Shown here piece by piece: positions 50,782 to 59,495 of a stretch of 64,000 nucleotides of DNA. The DNA comes from UBA8514 sp034933685. GTDB taxonomy: Bacteria > Bacillota > Clostridia > Lachnospirales > Anaerotignaceae. The stretch spans positions 124,001 to 188,000 of the forward strand of contig JAYFNB010000017.1 of assembly GCA_034933685.1 (NCBI GenBank), written 5' to 3'. Each line of letters starts with the position of its first letter. The stretch's first letter is position 1. Under the pieces are notes generated by a model. That model worked only from the letters and a program-made list of their open reading frames with translations. It had not been told where the DNA came from and did no database searches. A program made the translations under genes and the position numbers.

Positions 50782-51036
50782 ATGGATACAGAAAAAAAAG
50801 AGTTCTCGCCTTTGTCGGAAGAGGAACTTCTTAAAAAGCAAATGGAACTTGAAGCAAAGGAACAGCATTTGGATAAAAAAGAGAGAGAGCTTAGTGTTTT
50901 GGAAGCGGCAGTAACAGGGGCAAAATATAATATATACGACAAAATAAATGTATCCCTCAAAACAATGGATTATGCTATAATAGTGTTGGGTGTAGCTTTG
51001 GCACTTGCCTTGGTTGCAGCCTTTGTAATGCGATGA
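50782..51036 (+). CDS. Small membrane protein with coiled coil, unknown function
   Basis: Not recognised. The 84-residue protein has a charged helical first half (about 10-42, EEELLKKQMELEAKEQHLDKK-like heptads, likely coiled coil) and one C-terminal membrane helix (about 62-82, MDYAIIVLGVALALALVAAFVM), giving a tail-anchored topology with the coil in the cytoplasm. AAAGGAG precedes ATG 50782, and it lies between mglC and galK with operon spacing (28 bases to galK). The position suggests a link with galactose uptake, but nothing in the sequence shows it. Confidence 0.75.
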   Translation: MDTEKKEFSPLSEEELLKKQMELEAKEQHLDKKERELSVLEAAVTGAKYNIYDKINVSLKTMDYAIIVLGVALALALVAAFVMR

Positions 51037-51064
51037 ATTTGAAAATAAGCAGGAGGTAATTTTT

Positions 51065-52348
51065 ATGCCTGATATAATAAAAAAAATGGTTGAAGATGAA
51101 ACCTTGGCGTTGCTTTATCCACGTTTTTTGGATACACCGGAAGTTTATAGAAATAGGATAAACGCAGTATGCACAGGGTTTATTAATACATTTGGAGAAA
51201 ATGAAAACATACGAATTTTCAGTGCCCCAGGTCGTACTGAAATTGGTGGAAACCACACAGACCATCAGCATGGATGTGTGCTGGCGGCAGGAATAGATTT
51301 GGATATACTAGGAGCGTCAGTACCAAATGGAAGAAAAGAAATTCGATTTTTTTCAGAAGGGTATGGTTTGGAAACAATAGACCTTACCTGTATGGACGTA
51401 CAAAAAGAAGAAATAAATACTTCAGCTTCACTTATAAGAGGTATTGCGGCACGGCTTACACAAAAAGGCTTTGAGATAAAAGGGTTTGATGTGTATGCAA
51501 TATCGAATGTGCTTAAAGGCTCTGGTCTTAGTTCTTCGGCGGCATTTGAAGTGCTTATAGGCACAATAATGAACGGACTTTTTTGCAATGGGCAGGTAAG
51601 TGCTGTGGAAATAGCGCAGATAGGGCAGTACGCTGAAAACGTATATTTTGGTAAGCCTAGCGGGCTTATGGACCAAACGGCTTCATCAGTTGGAAACATA
51701 GTTGCAATAGATTTTTTTGATACGGAAAAACCAGTGGTTAAAAAAATTGATTTTGAGTTCGCAAAAACAGGCTACAGCCTTTGCATAATAGATTCTGGGG
51801 CAGACCATGCCGATTTAACCGATGAATATGCCTCTATACCAAAGGAAATGAAGGCTGTTGCTGGGTATTTTAACAAAGAATACCTTAGGCAGGTGGATAA
51901 GGGTGTTCTGATTGAAAATATAGCAAATGTGCGCAAAGTTGTTGGTGATAGGGCAGTGATTCGAGCATTACATTTTTATGAGGACAATGACAAAGCTGTT
52001 TTAGAAGCACAGCAGTTGGAAAATGGAGATTTTAACGGGTTTTTGCAGACCGTTAGAAAGTCTGGATATTCTTCCTATATGTATTTGCAGAATGTTAGTG
52101 TAACAGGTAGCATAAAAAATCAAGAGGTTGCATATGCTTTGGCAGTATGCCACGAGTTGCTTGGTGAAAGAGGAGCATTCCGTGTACATGGCGGAGGTTT
52201 TGCAGGCACAGTTCAGGCATTTGTGCCAAATGATATGCTGAATGAGTTTAAAAAAGATGTAGAAAAAATGATAGGCGAAGGGTGTTGTCATGTGATTAGC
52301 ATAAGACCTGTTGGTGGTGTGGAGTTAACAAAGAGTAATTCAAAATAA
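51065..52348 (+). CDS. galK: Galactokinase
   Basis: GHMP-family kinase of 427 residues that phosphorylates galactose to galactose 1-phosphate, first step of the Leloir pathway. Seen: sugar-binding APGRTEIGGNHTDHQHG near residue 56 and the ATP loop LKGSGLSSSAAFEVLIG near 150, plus the third GHMP motif GAFRVHGGGFAGTVQAF near 375. AGGAGG at 51051-51056 precedes ATG 51065. The N-terminus is about 40 residues longer than in E. coli GalK, as in related Clostridia. Confidence 0.96.
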   Translation: MPDIIKKMVEDETLALLYPRFLDTPEVYRNRINAVCTGFINTFGENENIRIFSAPGRTEIGGNHTDHQHGCVLAAGIDLDILGASVPNGRKEIRFFSEGYGLETIDLTCMDVQKEEINTSASLIRGIAARLTQKGFEIKGFDVYAISNVLKGSGLSSSAAFEVLIGTIMNGLFCNGQVSAVEIAQIGQYAENVYFGKPSGLMDQTASSVGNIVAIDFFDTEKPVVKKIDFEFAKTGYSLCIIDSGADHADLTDEYASIPKEMKAVAGYFNKEYLRQVDKGVLIENIANVRKVVGDRAVIRALHFYEDNDKAVLEAQQLENGDFNGFLQTVRKSGYSSYMYLQNVSVTGSIKNQEVAYALAVCHELLGERGAFRVHGGGFAGTVQAFVPNDMLNEFKKDVEKMIGEGCCHVISIRPVGGVELTKSNSK

Positions 52349-52386
52349 TGAAAAATAGGTTGAAAAGGTTCATAGGAGGGGAAATA

Positions 52387-53370
52387 ATGACTATTTTAGT
52401 TTTAGGTGGAGCAGGATATATTGGCTCTCATACAGTACGTGCTTTATGTGAAAAAGGAACTGACGTGGTGGTGGTGGATAACTTAGCAACAGGATACCGC
52501 AGTGCAGTTCATCCAAAGGCTAGATTTTATGAAGGTGATATTAGTGACAGGCAGTTTTTAGATACACTATTTAACAAAGAAAAGATAGACGCTGTTATTC
52601 ATTTTGCCGCATATTCTTTGGTGGGTGAAAGCGTTACAGACCCACTTAAATACTATACAAATAATCTTTGCGGAACAAAAGTGCTTTTGGAAAGCATGGT
52701 AGCAAACGGCATAGATAAAATTGTATTTTCCTCTACAGCGGCAACATATGGCGAGCCTGAAAGGGTTCCTATTATGGAAACTGACCGTACTGAGCCAACA
52801 AATCCATATGGTGAAACCAAGCTTTCTATGGAAAAAATGTTTAAATGGACTGGCAATGCCCACGGGCTTCGTTTTGTTTCCCTTAGATATTTTAATGCCT
52901 GTGGTGCAGATGAAAGCGGAGAAATTGGAGAAGCACATAATCCTGAAAGCCATCTTATTCCGCTTATTTTGCAAGTTCCAAACGGAAAGAGAGAGGCTAT
53001 AAGCATTTATGGCACAGACTACCCAACAAAGGACGGCACTTGCGTGCGTGACTATATACATGTAACTGACCTTGCACAGGCACATATTTTGGCAGTGGAA
53101 TATCTTGAAAAAGGTGGCAAAAGCGATATATTTAACCTTGGCAACGGCGTAGGCTTTACAGTAAAAGAGGTTATTGAAACGGCACGCAAAGTTACAAATC
53201 ATCCAATTCCTGCACAGGAAACACCAAGACGTGATGGCGACCCTGCACAGCTTATTGCATCCAGTGAAAAAGCAAAAAAAATTTTAGGCTGGCAGCCAAA
53301 GCACGAAAGTTTGGAAGAAATTATTTTATCTGCATGGAATTGGCATAAAAATCATCCAACGGGGTATTAA
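52387..53370 (+). CDS. galE: UDP-glucose 4-epimerase
   Basis: Short-chain dehydrogenase-type enzyme of 327 residues that interconverts UDP-galactose and UDP-glucose using bound NAD. N-terminal LVLGGAGYIGSHTVRAL binds NAD; the catalytic Ser/Thr-Tyr-Lys set is in SSTAATYGEP and NPYGETKLSMEK. I start at ATG 52387, behind AGGAGGGG (52374-52381), rather than at ATG 52348 which overlaps the galK stop. It lies between galK and galT. Confidence 0.97.
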   Translation: MTILVLGGAGYIGSHTVRALCEKGTDVVVVDNLATGYRSAVHPKARFYEGDISDRQFLDTLFNKEKIDAVIHFAAYSLVGESVTDPLKYYTNNLCGTKVLLESMVANGIDKIVFSSTAATYGEPERVPIMETDRTEPTNPYGETKLSMEKMFKWTGNAHGLRFVSLRYFNACGADESGEIGEAHNPESHLIPLILQVPNGKREAISIYGTDYPTKDGTCVRDYIHVTDLAQAHILAVEYLEKGGKSDIFNLGNGVGFTVKEVIETARKVTNHPIPAQETPRRDGDPAQLIASSEKAKKILGWQPKHESLEEIILSAWNWHKNHPTGY

Positions 53371-53387
53371 CACAGGAGGTGTGTTAA

Positions 53388-54896
53388 GTGGTTTACTTAG
53401 CAATAGAACAGCTTATTAACTATGGCGTTGAAAAGGGGCTTATAGAAAAAGAGAATATATGCTTTGTAACTAACCAATTGCTTGAGGCACTTGAACTTAC
53501 AGAATTTATACCCTCTTCTGGAGATGTTCCTAAGGCGGATTTAGAGGAAATTCTAAATACTATTTTAGATGACGCATGTAACCGTGGGGTTATAGAAAAC
53601 AGCATTGTATACCGTGATTTATTGGATACAAAGCTGATGGGTATTATTACACCACTTCCAAGCACAGTAATTAAAAAATTTAATTCACTATATGAAAAAG
53701 ACCCCAAAATTGCAACAGATTGGTATTATGACTTTAGCCAGAATACTGACTATATACGTCGTTATAGAATTTTAAAGGACGTAAAATGGGTAACCCAAAC
53801 GCAGTATGGCGAACTAGACATAACCATAAATTTATCTAAACCAGAAAAAGACCCAGTGGCAATTGCGGCGGCTAAAAATGCACCTCAAAGCGGATATCCG
53901 AAATGTTTGCTTTGCCGTGAAAATGAAGGCTATAGCGGACGAATAAATCATCCAGCAAGGCAAAACCACCGTTTAATACCTGTTAAAATGGCATCACAGG
54001 AGTGGTTTTTTCAGTATTCACCCTATGTTTATTACAACGAGCATTGTATAGCATTTAACAGTGAGCATATTCCTATGAAAATAGACAGAATTGCCTTTGA
54101 AAAAATGTTCGATTTCATAAAGCTTTTTCCACATTATTTTATTGGCTCAAATGCAGATTTACCTATTGTAGGTGGTTCGATTCTGGCACACGACCATTTT
54201 CAGGGTGGACGCTACACCTTTGCAATGGAAAAAGCAGAAATTGAAACGAAGTATGAAATTCAAGGCTTTGAAGACGTTGAGGTTGGAATTGTCAACTGGC
54301 CGATGTCGGTTATTCGCATTCGCCATAAAGTGGACAAAAGGCTTATTTCTATGGCGGACTATATTCTTAATAAATGGCGTGGCTACACTGATGAAGGTGC
54401 TTTAATTTACGCACAAACCAATGGTGAACCGCACAACACCATAACACCTATTGCCCGTATGCGTGATGGAAAATTTGAGATGGATTTGGTACTTAGAAAT
54501 AATATTACTACTAAAGAGCATCCATTGGGTGTTTACCATCCGCATTCTGAACTGCATCACATAAAGAAGGAAAACATTGGGCTTATAGAGGTTATGGGTC
54601 TTGCAGTGTTGCCATCACGTTTAAAAGATGAGCTTGCCCAACTTAAATTGGCAATATTAAACGGAAATGATTTATTTGCAGACTACACTATTGCAAAGCA
54701 CGCTCAATGGGCAACTGACTTTATAAAGAAATATGATGAAATTTCACAGGACAAGCTGGATAACATAATTAAAAATGAAGTAGGGCTTGTATTTGCCAAG
54801 GTTTTAGAGGATGCAGGGGTTTATAAACGCACCCGAGAGGGAAAAGAAGCGTTTGAAAGATTTGTTACATTATGCGGTGGCAAAAGGTTAGGTTAG
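53388..54896 (+). CDS. galT: UTP-hexose-1-phosphate uridylyltransferase (GalT, class II)
   Basis: Enzyme of 502 residues exchanging UDP between glucose and galactose 1-phosphates. It belongs to the longer Gram-positive GalT class rather than the E. coli type. Seen: HPARQNHRLIPV near 190 and the active-site HDHFQGGRYTF near 268 (His-x-His-x-Gln, the first residues of the nucleotidyl-transfer motif). The GTG start at 53388 follows GGAGGTG at 53375-53381. It ends 7 bases before the next gene. Confidence 0.95.
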   Translation: MVYLAIEQLINYGVEKGLIEKENICFVTNQLLEALELTEFIPSSGDVPKADLEEILNTILDDACNRGVIENSIVYRDLLDTKLMGIITPLPSTVIKKFNSLYEKDPKIATDWYYDFSQNTDYIRRYRILKDVKWVTQTQYGELDITINLSKPEKDPVAIAAAKNAPQSGYPKCLLCRENEGYSGRINHPARQNHRLIPVKMASQEWFFQYSPYVYYNEHCIAFNSEHIPMKIDRIAFEKMFDFIKLFPHYFIGSNADLPIVGGSILAHDHFQGGRYTFAMEKAEIETKYEIQGFEDVEVGIVNWPMSVIRIRHKVDKRLISMADYILNKWRGYTDEGALIYAQTNGEPHNTITPIARMRDGKFEMDLVLRNNITTKEHPLGVYHPHSELHHIKKENIGLIEVMGLAVLPSRLKDELAQLKLAILNGNDLFADYTIAKHAQWATDFIKKYDEISQDKLDNIIKNEVGLVFAKVLEDAGVYKRTREGKEAFERFVTLCGGKRLG

Positions 54897-54903
54897 GTGA
54901 AAA

Positions 54904-55845
54904 ATGAAGGATAAAATATATTTATTTGGTGTGGATGTTGGTGGTACAGGTATTAAAATAGGTCTGTTTAAAAAAGATGGAGAACTTGTTGAAAAGTGGG
55001 AAATACCAACCAATGTAAGGAATGGCGGCAATGAAATACTTCCCGATATTGCAAAAGCGTTAAAAGAAAAAATGATAGAAAAAGGGATTACAGCTGAAGA
55101 AATGATAGGCGTTGGAATTGGAGTGCCTGGACCGGTTGATGAGAAGGGCGTTGTGCATCGCTGTGTAAACCTTGGTTGGGGTACTTTTTCTATTGTTGAT
55201 TGCTTGAGTGAGCTTATTAATATGCCTATTAAGGCAGGAAATGACGCCAATGTTGCTGCTTTAGGAGAAATGTGGAAAGGCTGTGCAATGGGCTGCAGCA
55301 GCCTTGTGTTTATTACTCTTGGCACAGGCATTGGCGGAGGCGTTATTGTTGACAAAAAAGTAGTTACAGGTGAAAATGGAAGCGGCGGCGAAATAGGGCA
55401 TATAACAGTAAATATAAATGAAGAGGCAATTTGTAATTGTGGCAAGCAAGGTTGTGTAGAGCAGTATGCCTCGGCCACAGGCATGGTTCGAATGGCGAAA
55501 AAAATTATTGAAGAGGGAAAAGAAAATTCTTCCCTTGATATAAGAAAGCCTTTAACAGCAAAGGCAATTGTAGATGAAGCAAAAAATGGTGACTCTGTTG
55601 CCTTACAGGTTGTAGATATTATGGGAAAAACCCTTGGGCTTGCACTTGGGGCCGCCACTTGTATGGTAGACCCTCAAGTTATTCTAATTGGTGGTGGTGT
55701 ATCTAAGGCAGGAGATATCGTTCTGGAGGCAATAGAAAAACATTACCGAATGTATGCTTTTCATGCAACAAGAAATACGCCAATTAAACTGGCAACATTG
55801 GGTAACGATGCAGGCATATATGGTGCAGCAAGGCAGCTTTTGTAG
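54904..55845 (+). CDS. ROK-family sugar kinase (glucokinase-like)
   Basis: Kinase of 313 residues, probably phosphorylating glucose released by the pathway. ATP site DVGGTGIKIGLF at the start, catalytic Asp in KAGNDANVAALGEMW, and the ROK zinc motif CNCGKQGCVEQYASATGM near 178 are intact; VFITLGTGIGGGVI is also typical. There is no DNA-binding domain, so it is an enzyme rather than a ROK repressor. It overlaps nothing and sits between galT and galM. Glucokinase is the best guess; related ROK kinases use N-acetyl-sugars or fructose. Confidence 0.92.
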   Translation: MKDKIYLFGVDVGGTGIKIGLFKKDGELVEKWEIPTNVRNGGNEILPDIAKALKEKMIEKGITAEEMIGVGIGVPGPVDEKGVVHRCVNLGWGTFSIVDCLSELINMPIKAGNDANVAALGEMWKGCAMGCSSLVFITLGTGIGGGVIVDKKVVTGENGSGGEIGHITVNINEEAICNCGKQGCVEQYASATGMVRMAKKIIEEGKENSSLDIRKPLTAKAIVDEAKNGDSVALQVVDIMGKTLGLALGAATCMVDPQVILIGGGVSKAGDIVLEAIEKHYRMYAFHATRNTPIKLATLGNDAGIYGAARQLL

Positions 55846-55856
55846 GAGGTAATTAT

Positions 55857-56894
55857 ATGGCTTACATAACGAAAACTTCCTTTGGACAAACTAAACAAGG
55901 TGAACAAGTAGATATGTACACCCTTAAAAACAAGCTAAACACACAGGTAGAAATAATTACATATGGTGCGGCAGTACGTAGTTTTCGCTTAAATGGAGAT
56001 TTAGACGTTGTACTGGGGTACGACACTATAGAAGATTATGAAAAACAGGACAAATATATGGGTGCTATTGTTGGGCGTGTTGCAAACCGTATAGGCGGTG
56101 GGAAATTCAGCCTTAATGGAAGAAAATATACCCTTTGTTGCAATAATGGAGCAAACCATCTTCACGGTGGAAATAAAGGCTTTGATAAGCAAATTTGGAG
56201 TGCAGAGAAAGAAAGTGGAGAACTTTGGATGTCTTATTTTAGCGCAGACGGAGAAGAAGGATATCCTGGAAATCTTCAGACGTTGGTGAAATACAGCCTT
56301 AGCGACGAAAATGAGTTTACTGTAACATATAGCGCAAAAGGTGATGAAGATACGCTTGTAAACCTTTCAAGCCATTGTTATTTTAACTTGTCTGGGCATA
56401 ATGGCGGAGATATTTATAGCCATAATATGCAGATTTTTGCTTCAAAATATAATGAAAACGATGAAAACTGTTTACCAACAGGCGTTATATCAGATGTTAA
56501 TCAAACGCCCATGGACTTTACTGTTCCTAAAAAAATAGGCAAAGATATTGATGAAAATTACATTCAGCTTAAAAATGTTTGTGGGTATGACCATAATTGG
56601 ATTTTGAACAAGAACGGAAATGATTTCAGTCTTTGCGCAAAAGTAACTGAGGATAAAACAAAGGTTGGCATGGAGGTTTATACAACCCAGGCAGGCGTTC
56701 AGTTTTACAGTGGGAATTTTTTGGACGGCAAGGTTAGGGGCAAAAAAGGTGCAGCGTACAACAAGAGAAGTGGTTTTTGCTTAGAAACACAGGCTTTTCC
56801 AAATGCAACAGCCTTTGAATATTTTCCATCAATTGTCCTCAAAAAAGGCGATGTATATAACCAAAAAACCATGTTCAAATTTTTTAGTCTGTAA
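55857..56894 (+). CDS. galM: Aldose 1-epimerase (galactose mutarotase)
   Basis: Beta-sandwich enzyme of 345 residues that interconverts alpha and beta galactose ahead of galactokinase. Seen: GRVANRIGGGKFSLNG (Arg), NGANHLHGGNKGFDKQIW (catalytic His), VNLSSHCYFNLSGH (second catalytic His) and CLETQAFPNA (catalytic Glu) in family order. AGGAGG precedes ATG 55857, 11 bases after the ROK kinase. Last gene of the Leloir set. Confidence 0.96.
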   Translation: MAYITKTSFGQTKQGEQVDMYTLKNKLNTQVEIITYGAAVRSFRLNGDLDVVLGYDTIEDYEKQDKYMGAIVGRVANRIGGGKFSLNGRKYTLCCNNGANHLHGGNKGFDKQIWSAEKESGELWMSYFSADGEEGYPGNLQTLVKYSLSDENEFTVTYSAKGDEDTLVNLSSHCYFNLSGHNGGDIYSHNMQIFASKYNENDENCLPTGVISDVNQTPMDFTVPKKIGKDIDENYIQLKNVCGYDHNWILNKNGNDFSLCAKVTEDKTKVGMEVYTTQAGVQFYSGNFLDGKVRGKKGAAYNKRSGFCLETQAFPNATAFEYFPSIVLKKGDVYNQKTMFKFFSL

Positions 56895-56930
56895 AATTAC
56901 TGTTATAAAATTAAAATTTGGAGGAACAAT

Positions 56931-58067
56931 ATGAAAGTAGTTGTTGCGGTTGACTCATTTAAAGGCAGTGTTTCATCCATAGAGGCTGGAGAGGCTGTTA
57001 GGGAAGGAATACTTTTAGCTAAGCCAGATGCAGAGGTTAAGGTGCTTGCTTTGGCAGACGGCGGAGAAGGCACTGTTGACGCCCTAGTAAGAGGAATGCA
57101 AGGCAGATACGAAGAGGTTTTGGTTACAGCGCCACTTGGAGGAAAAGTTATCTGTAAGTATGGAATAATTGGAAGCAGAGATACAGCGGTTATTGAAATG
57201 GCAGGTGCTTCTGGGCTTACGTTGGTGAAAAAAGAAGATTTGAACCCACTAAAGACTACCTCATACGGCACAGGCGAAGTTATTAAAGACGCTATTGCAA
57301 AAGGCTGTACTAAATTTATTATTGGCATAGGCGGTAGTGCAACAAACGACGGCGGCGTTGGAATGCTTCAGGCACTTGGGTTTAGCTTTTTAAATGCCAG
57401 TGGAAGTGAAATTGGTGCTGGCGGCGGCGAATTAGGATCAATTGTAAACATTGACTGCAAAAATGCAGTACCAGAGCTTAAAAACTGTTCCTTCAAAATT
57501 GCTTGCGATGTTAATAATCCTCTTTGCGGGAATCTTGGTGCGTCTGCAATTTATGGACCGCAAAAAGGTGCAACACCACAACTTGTAGAGATTCTTGATG
57601 CAGGTCTTAGCAATCTTGCAGATGTTGTTTACAAAACCTTTGGTGATGACCAACGGAATTTTCCGGGGGCAGGTGCAGCAGGAGGAATGGGATTCGGCTT
57701 TATTTCTTTCCTTAACAGCACTCTGGAATCGGGAATTGAAATTGTGCTGGATGAAATAAATTTTAATGGCATTGTTCAAGGCAGTGACCTTGTAGTTACA
57801 GGCGAGGGCAGTATTGATGCACAAACTGCTATGGGAAAAGCACCAGTAGGTGTTGCACGCCGTGGGAAAAAACATGGGGCAAAGGTTCTTGCCATTGCTG
57901 GGTGCGTAACCGAGGATGCAGTTAAATGCAATGAAGAAGGAATAGATGGGATTTTTTGTATTGCAAATAAGGCAATGTGCCTTAATGAATCTATGGAAAA
58001 TGCTACGGCTAGAAAAAATATTAAAGCGCTGATTAGGCAAATAATTAGTTTTGCTTATGGTAGTTGA
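56931..58067 (+). CDS. glxK: Glycerate kinase (GlxK/GarK type)
   Basis: Kinase of 378 residues that phosphorylates D-glycerate, usually to 2-phosphoglycerate. Family I marks: VAVDSFKGSVSSIEAGEAVREG at the start, ALADGGEGTVDAL near 45, GIGGSATNDGGVGMLQALG near 135, and TGEGSIDAQTAMGKAPVGVARR near 290. GGAGG precedes ATG 56931. It lies 36 bases after galM on the same strand with no terminator, so it may be co-transcribed, but glycerate is not part of the Leloir pathway. Confidence 0.94.
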   Translation: MKVVVAVDSFKGSVSSIEAGEAVREGILLAKPDAEVKVLALADGGEGTVDALVRGMQGRYEEVLVTAPLGGKVICKYGIIGSRDTAVIEMAGASGLTLVKKEDLNPLKTTSYGTGEVIKDAIAKGCTKFIIGIGGSATNDGGVGMLQALGFSFLNASGSEIGAGGGELGSIVNIDCKNAVPELKNCSFKIACDVNNPLCGNLGASAIYGPQKGATPQLVEILDAGLSNLADVVYKTFGDDQRNFPGAGAAGGMGFGFISFLNSTLESGIEIVLDEINFNGIVQGSDLVVTGEGSIDAQTAMGKAPVGVARRGKKHGAKVLAIAGCVTEDAVKCNEEGIDGIFCIANKAMCLNESMENATARKNIKALIRQIISFAYGS

Positions 58068-58159
58068 AAAGCAGTGAACTTAATGAAGCTTAAGACTAAT
58101 TAGCGCTGTGTAGGTTTGTTATAAACTGTGGAAAAAAGGGATGATTTTGTGAAATTTTC

Positions 58160-58188
58160 TTGACAAATATACGTCAGCATAATAAAGT
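58160..58188 (+). promoter_or_regulatory. Promoter of the DegV gene
   Basis: TTGACA (58160-58165, perfect), 17-base spacer, TAAAGT (58183-58188). Confidence 0.65.
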
Positions 58189-58234
58189 AGTAATGGAAAC
58201 TACGTGATGAAGTATATGTTATCGGGAGAGGACT

Positions 58235-59095
58235 ATGAATAAAATTATTATTACAACCGAAAGTTGTTCTGACTTAACAGAGGAAATGATTGGTAAAAGC
58301 GGCGTTTATACCATACCTATGCACATTGTTTTTGAAACAGAGACCTTTGCGGACGGAACAATACCCGTGCAGTATATTTACAATTATTTTGAAAAAACAA
58401 AGCGTGTGCCAAAAACGAGTGCTGTAAATCCAGCGGAGTTTACTGGTTTTTTTGAGAAGATTTCAAAAGAAAATCCAGGTGCATCCATTATTCATATAGG
58501 TTATTCTTCGGAATGCTCATGCACTTACCAAAATGCTGTAATAGGAATTAGTGAAAGCAAGAATGCAGATGTATACCTTGTAGACTCTAAAAATGTATCT
58601 GGTGGAGCGGGAAACTTAACAATGCTTGCAGTTAAGCTTAGGGACGAAAATCCGCAAGCTACTACTGAGGAGTTGGTAGAAAAAATTAAAGGTTATGTGC
58701 CACGAATTGTTACTGGTTTTGTTCCAGAACGTTTGGAATATTTAGTTGCTGGTGGGAGGGTATCTAACGCAGCAGCCATTGGAGCATCAATTTTGCGAAT
58801 AAAGCCTCGTATAGACATTGTTGGTGGCAAGCTTATTGCCACAAAAAAATACAGAGGTTCAATGGAAAGGGTTGCGCAAAAGTTTGCAGAAGAATTTGTG
58901 CAAAGCAGAGACCTTAGTCGTGAGGTTATTTACATTATGTATGCCATTGGAGCAAATAAAAATATTATAGAGAAAATGAAGAAATATTTTATTGAACAAG
59001 GCTTTAAGGATGTAATAATTTTACACACAGGCTGCGTAATGTCTACCCACGGTGGTGAAGGAGCAATTGGCATTTCAGGCATAGAAAATATTTAA
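58235..59095 (+). CDS. DegV-family fatty-acid-binding protein
   Basis: Soluble protein of 286 residues in the DegV/FakB family, which bind a fatty acid and can present it to a FakA kinase. Family features: TTESCSDLTEEM at the start, HIGYSSECSCTYQNAV near 88, VDSKNVSGGAGNLTMLAV near 110, and VTGFVPERLEYLVAGGRVSNAAA near 165. The start is ATG 58235. It has its own promoter and no FakA neighbour. Which lipid it carries is unknown. Confidence 0.92.
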   Translation: MNKIIITTESCSDLTEEMIGKSGVYTIPMHIVFETETFADGTIPVQYIYNYFEKTKRVPKTSAVNPAEFTGFFEKISKENPGASIIHIGYSSECSCTYQNAVIGISESKNADVYLVDSKNVSGGAGNLTMLAVKLRDENPQATTEELVEKIKGYVPRIVTGFVPERLEYLVAGGRVSNAAAIGASILRIKPRIDIVGGKLIATKKYRGSMERVAQKFAEEFVQSRDLSREVIYIMYAIGANKNIIEKMKKYFIEQGFKDVIILHTGCVMSTHGGEGAIGISGIENI

Positions 59096-59211
59096 AAATC
59101 AAATATGTGAATTTTAAAGCCTCAAAGCTTTGTATTTATGTGTATTGTTTTAAAAATGATAACATTGAATATAAACTTGGAGGTTTTTTTATATAGAAGT
59201 TACTGCAATTG

Positions 59212-59240
59212 TTGAATTGCTTAAAAATTTTTGTTACAAT
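59212..59240 (+). promoter_or_regulatory. Sigma-A promoter, distal, upstream of the FapA gene
   Basis: TTGAAT (59212-59217), 17-base spacer, TACAAT (59235-59240): the same boxes and spacing as the promoter at 5245-5273. Confidence 0.6.
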
Positions 59241-59324
59241 TATATATAAAAAGGGTATTTTTAACACTATTATTAATATAAAACTGAAGGTTATAACAAT
59301 ATTATGATAAAACAAAGGTTACAG

Positions 59325-59353
59325 TTTACTTGCTTTTCACAAGATGGTATAAT
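59325..59353 (+). promoter_or_regulatory. Sigma-A promoter, proximal, upstream of the FapA gene
   Basis: TTTACT (59325-59330), 17-base spacer, TATAAT (59348-59353); start expected near 59360. Confidence 0.6.
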
Positions 59354-59495
59354 AAATGTAACTGGGTGCGTTAGGAAATATACTTTTCGTTTATAACTAT
59401 TAGAAAAAAATATAGCAGTGGATTAATTAATGATATTGTGAAGCTTTAATTTGTCCAGATTCTGTTAAGAAAAATCAAAATAAGGGGGGATGGCG

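Larger units (their letters stand above)
59096..59489 (+). other. 394-base gap upstream of fapA with two promoters
   Basis: Contains promoters at 59212-59240 and 59325-59353 (listed), an AT-rich stretch and no recognised gene, terminator or riboswitch. Confidence 0.6.

Noticed and set aside
52567..53202. 211-codon open frame on the minus strand opposite galE
   Set aside because: Entirely inside galE, Cys/Phe/Lys-rich composition without domain features; shadow frame.
54888..55658. 256-codon open frame on the minus strand opposite the ROK kinase gene
   Set aside because: It lies almost wholly antisense to a well-supported kinase, has biased composition rich in Pro, Ser and Ile and no family features; an opposite-strand shadow.
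57438..58040. 200-codon open frame on the minus strand opposite the glycerate kinase gene
   Set aside because: Fully antisense to a clear gene, no ribosome site or family motif.
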